The notes: generated from the sequence alone by a model not told the origin. 15,752 bases of DNA from JABDGZ01 sp964483785 (GCA_964483785.1 CAZACW010000056.1:1-15752); one strand, 5' to 3'. Shown: positions 7,762-14,373, numbered from the stretch's first letter. Program-made: numbers and translations.

Positions 7762-10437
7762 TCAGTAGCTGATCGACCCGGTATTGGACGGCGCGCTTTC
7801 GCCGTTGGCATTGACAGCCGTGACCTCGTAGGTGTACCTCGTGCCCTTGCTGGTGGTCCTGTCAAAATAGGATGTCGACGGAGGCAAGGTCGCAAGCAAG
7901 GCAAAGGCGCCGGCGCCAAGCGCGCGGTAGACCTTGTTTTGGGTGATGCTGGGGCTGGATGATTGCGTCCAGGTCATGGCCGCGCCGCCGGGCACGATAA
8001 TACGGCCGATTCTCGCACCCAGGATGGTCACGGACAAATTGGTCGGGCTCAAGACAGGCGGTACACTGGGCTGGGCGCTGGCCTGCGCAGAATTGGCGCT
8101 CTCCCCGCCCACATTGACCGCGCTCACCACATAATAATACGTGGTCCCGTTGACCAAGCCGCTGTCGGTGTAAGACAAACCTACCACCGTGCCCGAGGCG
8201 GAAATGGTCGCATAAGGCCCGCCGTTGACCAAGGCCCTTTTCACATTGTAGGACGCGGCCGTGGGGCTTGACAGCCAGGTGAGATTGACCTGGGCGTTAC
8301 CGGCCGCGGCCGCCAAACCGGCCGGCGCCGCGGGAGCAGCCATGGGCGTGGCCACAACTTGAGGGGAATTGGCGCTTTCTCCAGCGCCGGAAACTGAACT
8401 GATGACATAATAATAGGTTGTTCCATTGCTCACGGCATTGTCGGTATAGGTAGGCAGCGTCACAGCGCCGGGAGCAGAGATCGTCGCGTAAGGGCCTCCG
8501 TTGACCACGGATCTCTTGACATTATATGAAGTGGCGCCGGGAGCGGCAATCCAGGTCAATCCCACAGTTGCGTTCCCGGGCGAGGGCAACAGACCTCCAG
8601 GCGGCAAAGCGCCTGTCAGATCATTGTACAGATTGGCCCCGTTAAAAGAGCCCAAACCCGTGGCATCGTCAAATCCTGCCTTGGCCGGATAAAAACTGTT
8701 GTTGCCTACTGTAATATCATGAAAATCTGCTCCATAGCTTGGAGATTGGGCGATCTCATAGAGCGCGGGATTGGCCCAGCCCAGCACCGGCAATCCCCCG
8801 GCCGCCCGTCCCTGATTGACGCGGGAAAGAAAGGCGCCCCACAACGGAGAGGCGGCGCTCGAACCCCAAACCAGATACCAGCCTGTTCCATTAAAGGGAT
8901 CGGATATAAAAATGGCATACGGGGCGGCAGGGTCCCCGTTCAAGACGACATCCGGGACATTGCGGTTGGTCTTGGAAACCAGCGACGACGGCACCGCGCC
9001 GGCGGCCGATGCCGTTTGAAAGGCCGGGATGGGTACAGAATACCCTGAGTTGCTGGATGTATTGCTGCCGCTGATACCTCCTCCGCCCTGCAGCGAAGCT
9101 GTTTCACCCGCGTAATTTTCACTGCCATTGACGGAGAGTATGCTGATCCCCACACCGGTCACATAGGGGTCAGAAGCAGGATCATCGACGGAGACTAACT
9201 GGCCCGCACAGCCGGGCGGGACCGAGGTCGGGCAATTGCAATAAGCGCCCGAATCTCCGGTGGAAACAAAAACCGTCTGGCCTTGAAGCGCCATCAATTG
9301 AAACACCGTATGATCGTAACCCAGCCCCAAATCCGTTTCGGAAAGCCCCCAGGAACAGCTGACCACCGAGGCATTATCGTCCGTAAAAATCTGGTTCCAT
9401 TCATCGACCCAGGCATTGGGGTTGGAATTTTGGTCTGCTTCATAAACGTGGATGCCGGCCAGTCCAGGCGACAACGCAATGGCCATGTCGATGTCCAGGA
9501 CAACCTCGCCGGTATTGGCCCCGACGCCCACAAAACCTCCGTCCACAGGCACCACCGACAGCGGCGGGACCGGATGCAGATTAAACAAGGTCGTATACTG
9601 CGTGATATCACTGGGCGTATAGCCGTCGAGCTCAAACAAGGCCAGGGTCTGGCCGCCGCCGGTGGAAGCCACGCCATTAAGATTATACGCCGTCAATAAA
9701 TCGCCGGGCGCCACACTCCCGGCCGGCCCGCTAAAAGCAGGACGCCTCAATTTCAACATGGGTTGCACAACCAGGGAAGATTGAGCATGGTTGATCCAGG
9801 GCCCAAGATACCTTTCCCGGCGGGAATGGTTGATGAATTTGCGCATATTATCAAGCCCTACAATGCCGCTGATTTTTCCGGCCAGGACCGGTTCCAAGGT
9901 AGGGTCAGCGTCGATGGAAAAGTAGCCCTTGCCGTCCGGCCCGATATAATTATTCATGTTCACATGAAAGGCGCGCCTAACGCCCGCCGCTGTGCCCAAG
10001 ATCTTCAAGACGCGGCCGTCATCGGATTGGCCATAAACCGTCAAGCCGTAACTGCCAAGCTCTGAAAGCACCGTCGGTAAATCCACCAGACTGGCCCCGA
10101 ACTGTTGGATGATTTGCAGATGGGTCAAATATTTGCGGTACAGCGGGCTTTTGGGATTGTAGACTTGCTGGACCATTTGATCCAAGCCGGCCTGGTCCTT
10201 GGAAGGAAGCACGATGCGGAAATCAAAAATCTGGTTGCCCCGGACAGAGGATATTCTTCTGGCCGAGCCATTGGCCACGGCCAAAGGGACATGATGCAAT
10301 AAGGTGACGCTTCCGTTGGGATTGATTTTGACCAGATTGGAGAGCCTGAGGCCCTGCGCAGATGCGCAAGGGTTTAGCATGAACACAACAGCCACGACCA
10401 ACAGCCAGACCCTGACGAGCAATGTGCAAAGACCCAT
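7762..10437 (-). CDS. Secreted S53 (sedolisin) serine peptidase with three FnIII-like modules
   Basis: An 891-residue protein. It has a signal peptide (about 1-27), a pro-kumamolisin activation domain (about 68-200, SPLYRKYLTHLQIIQQFG) and an S53 catalytic domain (about 240-610). Visible active-site features are E311 and D315 in GEVVLDIDMA, oxyanion Asp394 in STGDSG, and nucleophile Ser527 in WGSSAASPLW. DITVG (573-577) and FDDATGLG (589-596) form the calcium site. Three fibronectin-III-like modules follow at about 615-698, 702-790 and 795-891; the first two are close copies (VKRxxVNGGPYATIS, NGTTYYYV, GESANS). S53 enzymes are acid-acting endopeptidases secreted as zymogens. Everything needed for catalysis is present. 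The start is preceded by AGGGGGG four bases upstream, and palindrome copy 2 lies just before that. The FnIII modules suggest binding to polysaccharide or surface. A free-standing propeptide gene lies upstream on the same strand. Confidence 0.93.
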   Translation of the reverse strand: MGLCTLLVRVWLLVVAVVFMLNPCASAQGLRLSNLVKINPNGSVTLLHHVPLAVANGSARRISSVRGNQIFDFRIVLPSKDQAGLDQMVQQVYNPKSPLYRKYLTHLQIIQQFGASLVDLPTVLSELGSYGLTVYGQSDDGRVLKILGTAAGVRRAFHVNMNNYIGPDGKGYFSIDADPTLEPVLAGKISGIVGLDNMRKFINHSRRERYLGPWINHAQSSLVVQPMLKLRRPAFSGPAGSVAPGDLLTAYNLNGVASTGGGQTLALFELDGYTPSDITQYTTLFNLHPVPPLSVVPVDGGFVGVGANTGEVVLDIDMAIALSPGLAGIHVYEADQNSNPNAWVDEWNQIFTDDNASVVSCSWGLSETDLGLGYDHTVFQLMALQGQTVFVSTGDSGAYCNCPTSVPPGCAGQLVSVDDPASDPYVTGVGISILSVNGSENYAGETASLQGGGGISGSNTSSNSGYSVPIPAFQTASAAGAVPSSLVSKTNRNVPDVVLNGDPAAPYAIFISDPFNGTGWYLVWGSSAASPLWGAFLSRVNQGRAAGGLPVLGWANPALYEIAQSPSYGADFHDITVGNNSFYPAKAGFDDATGLGSFNGANLYNDLTGALPPGGLLPSPGNATVGLTWIAAPGATSYNVKRSVVNGGPYATISAPGAVTLPTYTDNAVSNGTTYYYVISSVSGAGESANSPQVVATPMAAPAAPAGLAAAAGNAQVNLTWLSSPTAASYNVKRALVNGGPYATISASGTVVGLSYTDSGLVNGTTYYYVVSAVNVGGESANSAQASAQPSVPPVLSPTNLSVTILGARIGRIIVPGGAAMTWTQSSSPSITQNKVYRALGAGAFALLATLPPSTSYFDRTTSKGTRYTYEVTAVNANGESAPSNTGSISY

Positions 10438-10456
10438 GGCACCCCCCTACTTATCG

Positions 10457-10485
10457 ACCATCACAACCCCCGGGGTTGTGATGGT
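10457..10485. repeat. 29-nt GC-rich palindrome, copy 2
   Basis: A perfect 14-bp inverted repeat around one base (arms ACCATCACAACCCC and its complement), extendable by one more pair on each side. It ends about 19 bases before the S53 start codon, next to the ribosome site, so in RNA it would be a very stable hairpin in the leader. Confidence 0.9.
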
Positions 10486-10549
10486 CCGTAGTTAAAATGA
10501 CTACTCTAATCTTAAAGTTAGGAACTAAGAAGGGCAACCAAAATCCTGA

Positions 10550-11107
10550 TTATTTTGACACCAGAGGCCGAAACCTGGTGTAATCTTCCAGGCCGGCCAC
10601 GCCGGTGATTGGAATATCCAGATCAACGGCAGGGCAGTTTTGGGGAGCGTAGAAATTCCGTTTTTCAGTGGGATGTTTGTAGAGGATAAGGTTCGTATGG
10701 AAAATTTTATCAATGGTCTTGACCTGGCCGCTGAGGCCCAGCAGGGTCCTGCTCGCGTAGGGAGTGACCATCAATCCGTGCTGCTTAAAAAATGCAGCGA
10801 TGGCATTATAATCTGCCTGGGTCGGGCCAAAACGGTCGGTGATGTCCTTAGGCGTCAGGTAATGATGATAATCCGCGCTTTGAGGGTCATAGATGTTCTT
10901 GGTCAGCTCTTGCAGACCAGCGCGGTCGCGCAGGGGTATCTCAACGGAAAGATGAAGGACCTTGCCCCCATCCAAAGGCCCGATGGGACTTTTAAGGACT
11001 TCTTCAGGGAAATGCGAGCAACTGACAGTCTGCCTGGCCAAGGCAAAATTGGCAAAGGCCATGAAATAAAGGCAGATCCCGATGAGACAGACCATGTACA
11101 TTGGCAT
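10550..11107 (-). CDS. Free-standing S53 propeptide (pro-kumamolisin activation domain) protein
   Basis: A 185-residue protein with a signal peptide (about 1-24, cleavage after ALA) and a single pro-kumamolisin activation domain (about 45-178). The domain is recognisable from HLSVEIPLRDRAGLQELTKN, DPQSADYHHYLTPKDITDRF, the segment around ADYNAIAAFFKQHGL, and the closing ITGVAGLEDYTRF. The protein ends with TAA directly after the domain, and no catalytic domain follows in any frame: the next 110 bases are intergenic and then the full S53 gene begins. Such domains normally chaperone and inhibit their own protease in cis. A separate exported copy next to a complete S53 gene could act in trans as inhibitor or folding helper, or could be a remnant of a degraded second protease. 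The start is uncertain (ATG at 11107 or 11101) and no Shine-Dalgarno is seen. Confidence 0.8.
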   Translation of the reverse strand: MPMYMVCLIGICLYFMAFANFALARQTVSCSHFPEEVLKSPIGPLDGGKVLHLSVEIPLRDRAGLQELTKNIYDPQSADYHHYLTPKDITDRFGPTQADYNAIAAFFKQHGLMVTPYASRTLLGLSGQVKTIDKIFHTNLILYKHPTEKRNFYAPQNCPAVDLDIPITGVAGLEDYTRFRPLVSK

Positions 11108-11112
11108 AAAAA

Positions 11113-11147
11113 AATCGTAACTTATTAAGATTTAATAAGTTACGATT
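11113..11147. repeat. AT-rich 16-bp perfect inverted repeat before the propeptide gene
   Basis: The arms at 11113-11128 and 11132-11147 (AATCGTAACTTATTAA and its complement) are separated by GAT. It begins 5 bases upstream of the propeptide start codon and covers a possible GATAAT -10 box (11145-11150, with TTGTTG at 11167-11172). It could be an operator or a leader hairpin. Confidence 0.85.
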
Positions 11148-11175
11148 ATCTTCATAATCATTTGCTCAACAATGT

Positions 11176-11310
11176 AAAAAAAATAGGAGAAGCTTTGGAT
11201 TTTGCCGGAGGTTGCCCGTTTTGCGTCCTCTGTATCTCCATCCCTCGAAGGGTGGGATGCCAGAAGGGCTTATTCTGGCGTCAGCAAAATTGCGGCTTCT
11301 CCTGGGTAAC
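11176..11310 (-). ncRNA. Unclassified structured small RNA with its own promoter and terminator
   Basis: On the minus strand a transcript from about 11310 would end after U8 (11176-11183), about 134 nt. The ends pair through nine bases (AGGAGAAGC 11295-11303 with GCTTCTCCT 11185-11193) and then seven (ATTTTGC 11284-11290 with GCAAAAT 11199-11205). Inside are a 7-bp hairpin (GCCAGAA/TTCTGGC, 11259-11279), a hairpin made from ATCCC/GGGAT (11240-11258) and GAGG/CCTC (11227-11230 with 11208-11211). Loop GCCC of the first hairpin can pair with GGGC at 11214-11217, a possible pseudoknot. No open frame fills the region. It does not match the conserved cores I know for SRP RNA, 6S RNA, RNase P or c-di-GMP-I riboswitches. 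The closing stem followed by U8 also serves as the terminator. It could be a stand-alone RNA, or less likely a leader of the propeptide gene. Confidence 0.7.
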
Positions 11311-11316
11311 GATTTA

Positions 11317-11345
11317 ATTATAAAACACAACCAGGGCTTTGTCAA
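11317..11345 (-). promoter_or_regulatory. Perfect consensus sigma70 promoter of the small RNA
   Basis: TTGACA (11340-11345), 17 bases, TATAAT (11317-11322) on the minus strand, identical to the consensus, 22 bases past the mscL stop. The predicted start is near 11310 at a G. Confidence 0.85.
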
Positions 11346-11367
11346 TAAAAAACCAATATGCCCGTCG

Positions 11368-11769
11368 CTATTTGCGTTTAAGAAGGTCCCTGATTTCAGC
11401 CAGCAACACTTCTTCCTTAGACGGGGCCGGCGGCGCTGCAGGAGCTGCCGCTTCTTTCTTCTTTAAGGCATTCATGCCCTTGACGATCATGAAAATAGCA
11501 AAAGCAACGATGATAAAGCTGACCATGGCATTCAAAAACATGCCGTATTTGATGGCCACGGCCGGATGAGCGGCGTCCGCGCCCTTGATCACCCACTCCA
11601 TATTGCTGAAATCGATCCCGCCGATCACCCATCCCAAAGGCGGCATCATCACATCTTTCACCGCAGAATCCACAATCTTGCCGAAGGCCGCGCCGATGAT
11701 GATCCCCACCGCCATGTCCATGACATTGCCTTTGAGCGCGAATTGTTTAAATTCTTCTATAATTTTCAT
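11368..11769 (-). CDS. mscL: Large-conductance mechanosensitive channel MscL
   Basis: A 133-residue protein of normal MscL length. It begins MKIIEEFKQFALKGNVMDMA, with the family's first membrane helix VGIIIGAAFGKIVDSAVKDV and MPPLG, a periplasmic loop, the second helix (about 73-96, NAMVSFIIVAFAIFMIVKGM) and a cytoplasmic helix (VLLAEIRDLLKRK). It forms a homopentameric inner-membrane pore that opens under membrane tension on osmotic downshock. The ATG at 11769 is chosen over an upstream one at 11796 because GAGGAGG lies 5 bases before it and the family starts here. It ends in TAG, which shows that TAG is an ordinary stop in this genome. It has its own promoter. Confidence 0.97.
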   Translation of the reverse strand: MKIIEEFKQFALKGNVMDMAVGIIIGAAFGKIVDSAVKDVMMPPLGWVIGGIDFSNMEWVIKGADAAHPAVAIKYGMFLNAMVSFIIVAFAIFMIVKGMNALKKKEAAAPAAPPAPSKEEVLLAEIRDLLKRK

Positions 11770-11825
11770 GACTCCTCCTCTTTTTGAAATTGCCACGGTT
11801 CGCAGACAGCCTTAAAAGGCGAAGG

Positions 11826-11854
11826 ATTATACATTGTCATCCGCGGTTTGGCAA
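11826..11854 (-). promoter_or_regulatory. Sigma70-type promoter of mscL
   Basis: TTGCCA (11849-11854), 17 bases, TATAAT (11826-11831) on the minus strand. The predicted leader is about 50 bases and carries the GAGGAGG ribosome site. Confidence 0.75.
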
Positions 11855-11868
11855 ACATTTGTCCTGAA

Positions 11869-11933
11869 AAAAATTGGGACACATTGAGTTTTATTATCCT
11901 ATTTTTTAAAAAACTCAATGTGTCCCAATTTTT
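11869..11933. repeat. AATTGGGA-family palindrome A, 24-bp stem
   Basis: The arms at 11869-11892 and 11910-11933 are perfect complements (AATTGGGACACATTGAG core) with a 17-base loop. On the minus strand the stem is followed by a run of seven T, so it can serve as the terminator of ssrA, whose 3' end lies 97 bases upstream. Confidence 0.9.
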
Positions 11934-12029
11934 GGTCTGGACAGGGAGTTTAAGCCTTACTATATGACGCATATGAAAGCTCAAACCCTTGCCCTCTTAG
12001 ATGAGGACAATGGTTCGGATTGGTGCCAA

Positions 12030-12449
12030 TGGTGGAGGTGCCGAGAATTGAACTCGGGTCCTTGAGTCTCGCAATATAAGCGTCTACATGTGTAGTTTGT
12101 CTACTTGATCTTATCCCTCACCCTCCGGCAAACAGGATGGTTTTGGGACCAGTCCTCTAAGATCTCACCCCAATGGCGAAGACAGACATCGAGGCCAGCC
12201 TGCTTGTCGACCGTTTATCCTGTTAGCAGGCGTTACAGGTAAACGGGCTTAGTTACGGTGTAACTAAGACAGGAACCGGCATGACCGGATCAGGAAGAGC
12301 AGGGCTCTTAGCGAACTGATCCATCACACCAGCGAACGTTAACTTGTTGTTAGCGTTTGATGTGTGCTTAGCGTATTTTACGAGGCCAACCAAGCTTCCT
12401 CGACACGCGGCCTATACCCGAATGACACAAGTCGAAACCAGTCACCCCC
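12030..12449 (-). ncRNA. ssrA: tmRNA (transfer-messenger RNA)
   Basis: About 420 nt. The 5' end GGGGGTG (12443-12449) pairs with CACCTCC (12034-12040), followed by encoded ACCA at the 3' end. The T arm CCGAG-TTCAATT-CTCGG and the 5' signature GACTGGTTTCGAC are present. A first pseudoknot is suggested by GAGG...CCTC then GTAAAA. The likely resume codon is GCT at 12352-12354, giving a tag starting ANNKLTFA. That frame shows no stop for 33 codons and no ALAA-like end, so the tag is not settled. A stem GGATCAG/CTGATCC with an inner AAGAGC/GCTCTT sits where the stem after the tag is expected. With SmpB, encoded about 300 bases upstream on the same strand, it rescues stalled ribosomes and marks the product for proteolysis. 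Confidence 0.95.
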
Positions 12450-12477
12450 ATATGAAAGAACGAAAAGATGCTCTTAT

Positions 12478-12506
12478 ACTATATCCCAAAACCCTTATTT
12501 CGGCAA
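12478..12506 (-). promoter_or_regulatory. Promoter of ssrA
   Basis: TTGCCG (12501-12506), 17 bases, TATAGT (12478-12483) on the minus strand. The start would be about 22 bases before the mature tmRNA 5' end, fitting 5' trimming by RNase P. The -35 box overlaps the outer end of palindrome B. Confidence 0.6.
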
Positions 12507-12554
12507 AAATAATTGGGACACATTGAAAAAACTCAATGTGTCCCAATTATTTTT
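12505..12554. repeat. AATTGGGA-family palindrome B, 22-bp stem
   Basis: The arms at 12505-12526 and 12533-12554 are perfect complements with loop AAAAAC. The core is the same as palindrome A (AATTGGGACACATTGA). It overlaps the last two bases of the YqaE-type stop codon and the ssrA -35 box. On the minus strand it ends in U5 and could terminate the YqaE-type transcript. Confidence 0.9.
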
Positions 12555-12711
12555 ATGCTTTCTGGTTGGTTAAAACCAGCCAAAGTGCATGGATGATCCC
12601 AGGCAAACCTCCTAAAAGCGTCAAGACAATGTTGATCCAAAAATGCTTGGTCGCACCTACTTGCATATACGCAGCCACTGGAGGAAGGAAAATACTTAAA
12701 ATGATTTTCAT
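12553..12711 (-). CDS. YqaE/Pmp3 (UPF0057) small membrane proteolipid
   Basis: A 52-residue protein: MKIILSIFLPPVAAYMQVGA, then a lysine-containing turn (TKHFW), then INIVLTLLGGLPGIIHALWL and a short polar tail. It has two membrane helices with the family's LPPVA and GxxPGIIHA motifs. The length equals that of known members (50-60 aa). In yeast and plants, Pmp3 proteins affect membrane potential and salt tolerance; in bacteria they are often stress-induced. GGGGAG lies about 5 bases before the ATG. The stop abuts palindrome B. It sits between ssrA and smpB on the same strand. Confidence 0.92.
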   Translation of the reverse strand: MKIILSIFLPPVAAYMQVGATKHFWINIVLTLLGGLPGIIHALWLVLTNQKA

Positions 12712-12749
12712 GAATCTCCCCTTTCATTGAGTGTTAACTGCATTTCTGA

Positions 12750-13199
12750 TCATTTTACACTACGCTTGACCGATCTGTCTATCTCCCTTTTGACTTCCCG
12801 CTTTTTGATGTCCTGGCGCTTGTCATAGATCTTTTTGCCCTGGCCCAGGGCGATTTCCACCTTGACCCAGCCGCGTTTGTTAAAATAGAGCTTGGTGGGC
12901 ACAAGGGTCAGGCCTCTGCGGGTCAGATGGCCGTTGATCTTTTCAATTTCTTTGAAATGCATCAAGAGCTTCCGGGGACGGTCCGGGGCCAGGTTTAAAT
13001 AGGAAGCCTGTTCATAGGGATTGATATGCAGATTATAGAGAAAGAGCTCACCCTTATCGATATGGGCAAAGGCATCGGTAAAGCTGGCCCCGCCGGCGCG
13101 CAGGGACTTGACCTCCCCGCCGTTTAACGCAATTCCACACTCCCATTTCTCCAAGAGATGGTAATTGTGATAGGCCTTTTTGTTAGTGACAGATGTCAT
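12750..13199 (-). CDS. smpB: SsrA-binding protein SmpB
   Basis: A 149-residue protein of normal length. Family blocks are NKKAYHNYHLLEKWECGIAL, GGEVKSLRAG, FLYNLHINPYEQ, RPRKLLMH, LTLVPTKLYFNKRGWVKVEI and the GKKIYDKRQDIKKRE tail that enters the ribosomal A site. It binds the tRNA-like domain of tmRNA and delivers it to stalled ribosomes. It is encoded upstream of ssrA on the same strand with the YqaE-type gene between. The ATG lacks a good Shine-Dalgarno (TGGCTGAAC precedes it). The 50-bp palindrome C lies 12 bases upstream. Confidence 0.97.
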   Translation of the reverse strand: MTSVTNKKAYHNYHLLEKWECGIALNGGEVKSLRAGGASFTDAFAHIDKGELFLYNLHINPYEQASYLNLAPDRPRKLLMHFKEIEKINGHLTRRGLTLVPTKLYFNKRGWVKVEIALGQGKKIYDKRQDIKKREVKREIDRSVKRSVK

Positions 13200-13211
13200 A
13201 GTTCAGCCAGG

Positions 13212-13261
13212 AATAAAGGGGACGTCTCCCAATTAATTAATTGGGAGACGTCCCCTTTATT
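13212..13261. repeat. AATTGGGA-family palindrome C, 50-bp perfect palindrome
   Basis: The left half (13212-13236, AATAAAGGGGACGTCTCCCA...) is the exact reverse complement of the right half (13237-13261), with no loop. It shares AATTGGGA with palindromes A and B and then diverges to GACGTCCCC. It overlaps the first base of the AEC transporter stop codon region and fills most of the gap to smpB, so it could end the transporter transcript. Confidence 0.93.
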
Positions 13262-14211
13262 TACATGAATTTGCCATAAAGCCCTAAAAACACTGGGATA
13301 GTGACGATGCTCAATAAATGCGTCACCAGGATGCTTTGATTGACGAGGTCCTGGTTTTTCGTCTCATAATTGCGGCCGATGATCGAAAGCGTGATGGAAC
13401 TGGGCATGCAGGCCTGCAGCATCGCGACAAAACTCAGCAAAGGATTCAATTTTAACTCATATAAAACAAGCAGGGTGAGCATGGGCAACAGGACCAGCTT
13501 GATCAAGGACACGCCGCCGGCTTGCACCCAGTCGACCTTGTTCAAATGAGATAAGCTCAAATTTCCGCCGATCACGATCATGGCCGAAGCCATCGCCGCA
13601 TCACCCAAAAGCTTGATCGGCTTTAAGACCATTTCCGGCACGGCCTTTGGCCCCAAGGCCAAAATAATGATCAGGGCCGCAGACATGCTGATCAAAGGCG
13701 GATTGATCATTTTTTTCAAGTCCATCCTGGAAGCCTTGCCCTTGGTCAACAGCCAAACGCCCAAAGACCACAGACAGACGTCAAAGCCGATAATGGAAAG
13801 CACAACGCAGGTATAAATTTTCCCGGCCCAGCCCCCTAAGGGCAGGGACATGGCCATTAATAAGGGAATATAGCCCGCATTATGCAGGGAAGATACTGCC
13901 AAAAACCCGTCCTTGAGCGGCCCCGGGGCCTGGCGCGCCGTGACCAGGACAGAAATCACAAAACCGGCCAGGACCAGGCTGATATTGATCAAGGGAAAAC
14001 CCCACCAAAAAGGCATGCTGGCGCGGTCAAAATGCGTGAGGATCTGGTTGAAGATAAACAAGGGAAAGAACACATTGACGCTTAAATGGGACAAAAGCCT
14101 CAGGCCGGATTCCTGGATAAATCCGCTTCGCACCAGGTAAAATCCCAGGGCGCCCATGGCCAGGATCTGGGCCACAGCCATGGTGGATGTTTGAAAAGTG
14201 ACCGGAATCAT
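13261..14211 (-). CDS. AEC-family transporter (auxin efflux carrier-like)
   Basis: About 316 residues from ATG at 14211. There are roughly ten membrane segments; the first half has ILAMGALGFYLVRSGF, LLSHLSVNVFFPLFIFNQIL and SLHNAGYIPLLMAMSL. The crossover region NAGYIPL and the second-half motif MLQACMPSSITLSII correspond to the discontinuous helices of the AEC/BASS-like fold. Members carry organic acids such as malate or malonate; the substrate here is unknown. A TTG start at 14253 would give 330 residues but lies upstream of the likely -10 box, so ATG 14211 is preferred. ATG 14181 is also possible. No Shine-Dalgarno is seen before any of them. Confidence 0.88.
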   Translation of the reverse strand: MIPVTFQTSTMAVAQILAMGALGFYLVRSGFIQESGLRLLSHLSVNVFFPLFIFNQILTHFDRASMPFWWGFPLINISLVLAGFVISVLVTARQAPGPLKDGFLAVSSLHNAGYIPLLMAMSLPLGGWAGKIYTCVVLSIIGFDVCLWSLGVWLLTKGKASRMDLKKMINPPLISMSAALIIILALGPKAVPEMVLKPIKLLGDAAMASAMIVIGGNLSLSHLNKVDWVQAGGVSLIKLVLLPMLTLLVLYELKLNPLLSFVAMLQACMPSSITLSIIGRNYETKNQDLVNQSILVTHLLSIVTIPVFLGLYGKFM

Positions 14212-14220
14212 TAAGGTTCG

Positions 14221-14229
14221 ATTATAACA
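14221..14229 (-). promoter_or_regulatory. Extended -10 promoter of the AEC transporter
   Basis: TGTTATAAT on the minus strand. Transcription would begin about 3 bases before ATG 14211, making the mRNA practically leaderless, consistent with the missing ribosome site. No convincing -35 is present. Confidence 0.45.
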
Positions 14230-14242
14230 GTTTTCAGTGCCC

Positions 14243-14271
14243 TTGACAGACAATTTTCATACGGCTATACT
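14243..14271 (+). promoter_or_regulatory. Near-perfect sigma70 promoter for tRNA-Leu and aceE
   Basis: TTGACA (14243-14248), 17 bases, TATACT (14266-14271). It would start near 14278 and read through the double palindrome into tRNA-Leu and possibly aceE. It is back to back with the AEC promoter. Confidence 0.75.
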
Positions 14272-14304
14272 GAAGGACTTATATACAGGGAAATCGCTTG
14301 GAAA

Positions 14305-14364
14305 ACCATCACAACCCCGGGGGTTGTGATGGTCAACCATCACAACCCCCGGGGTTGTGATGGT
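14305..14364. repeat. 29-nt GC-rich palindrome, copies 3 and 4 in tandem
   Basis: Copy 3 (14305-14333) and copy 4 (14336-14364) are each 14-bp inverted repeats around one base, two bases apart, and are exact reverse complements of each other. The whole is thus one larger inverted repeat flanked by AAAA on the left and TTTT on the right. It lies in the leader of the tRNA-Leu transcript. Copy 4 followed by GGTTTTATATTC is weakly terminator-like. Confidence 0.92.
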
Positions 14365-14373
14365 TTTATATTC

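Noticed and set aside
10457..10485. CRP/FNR-type operator because of TCACA...TGTGA
   Set aside because: The half sites are in the opposite order from a CRP site (TGTGA-N6-TCACA), and the dyad is longer and GC-rich.
11176..11310. c-di-GMP-I riboswitch because of GGACGCAAAA and CCTCCGGC
   Set aside because: The order and spacing of the conserved GGGCAAACC and GACGCAAAGCC blocks do not fit, and the RNA ends in a terminator before any gene.
12344..12573. Open frames on the plus strand at the tmRNA 5' end
   Set aside because: They lie over tmRNA, its promoter and palindrome B; the tmRNA ends pair and its signatures are clear.
12533..12727. A 64-codon frame overlapping the YqaE-type gene on the same strand
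   Set aside because: The other frame (12553-12711) encodes a clear two-helix Pmp3-type protein with a good ribosome site.
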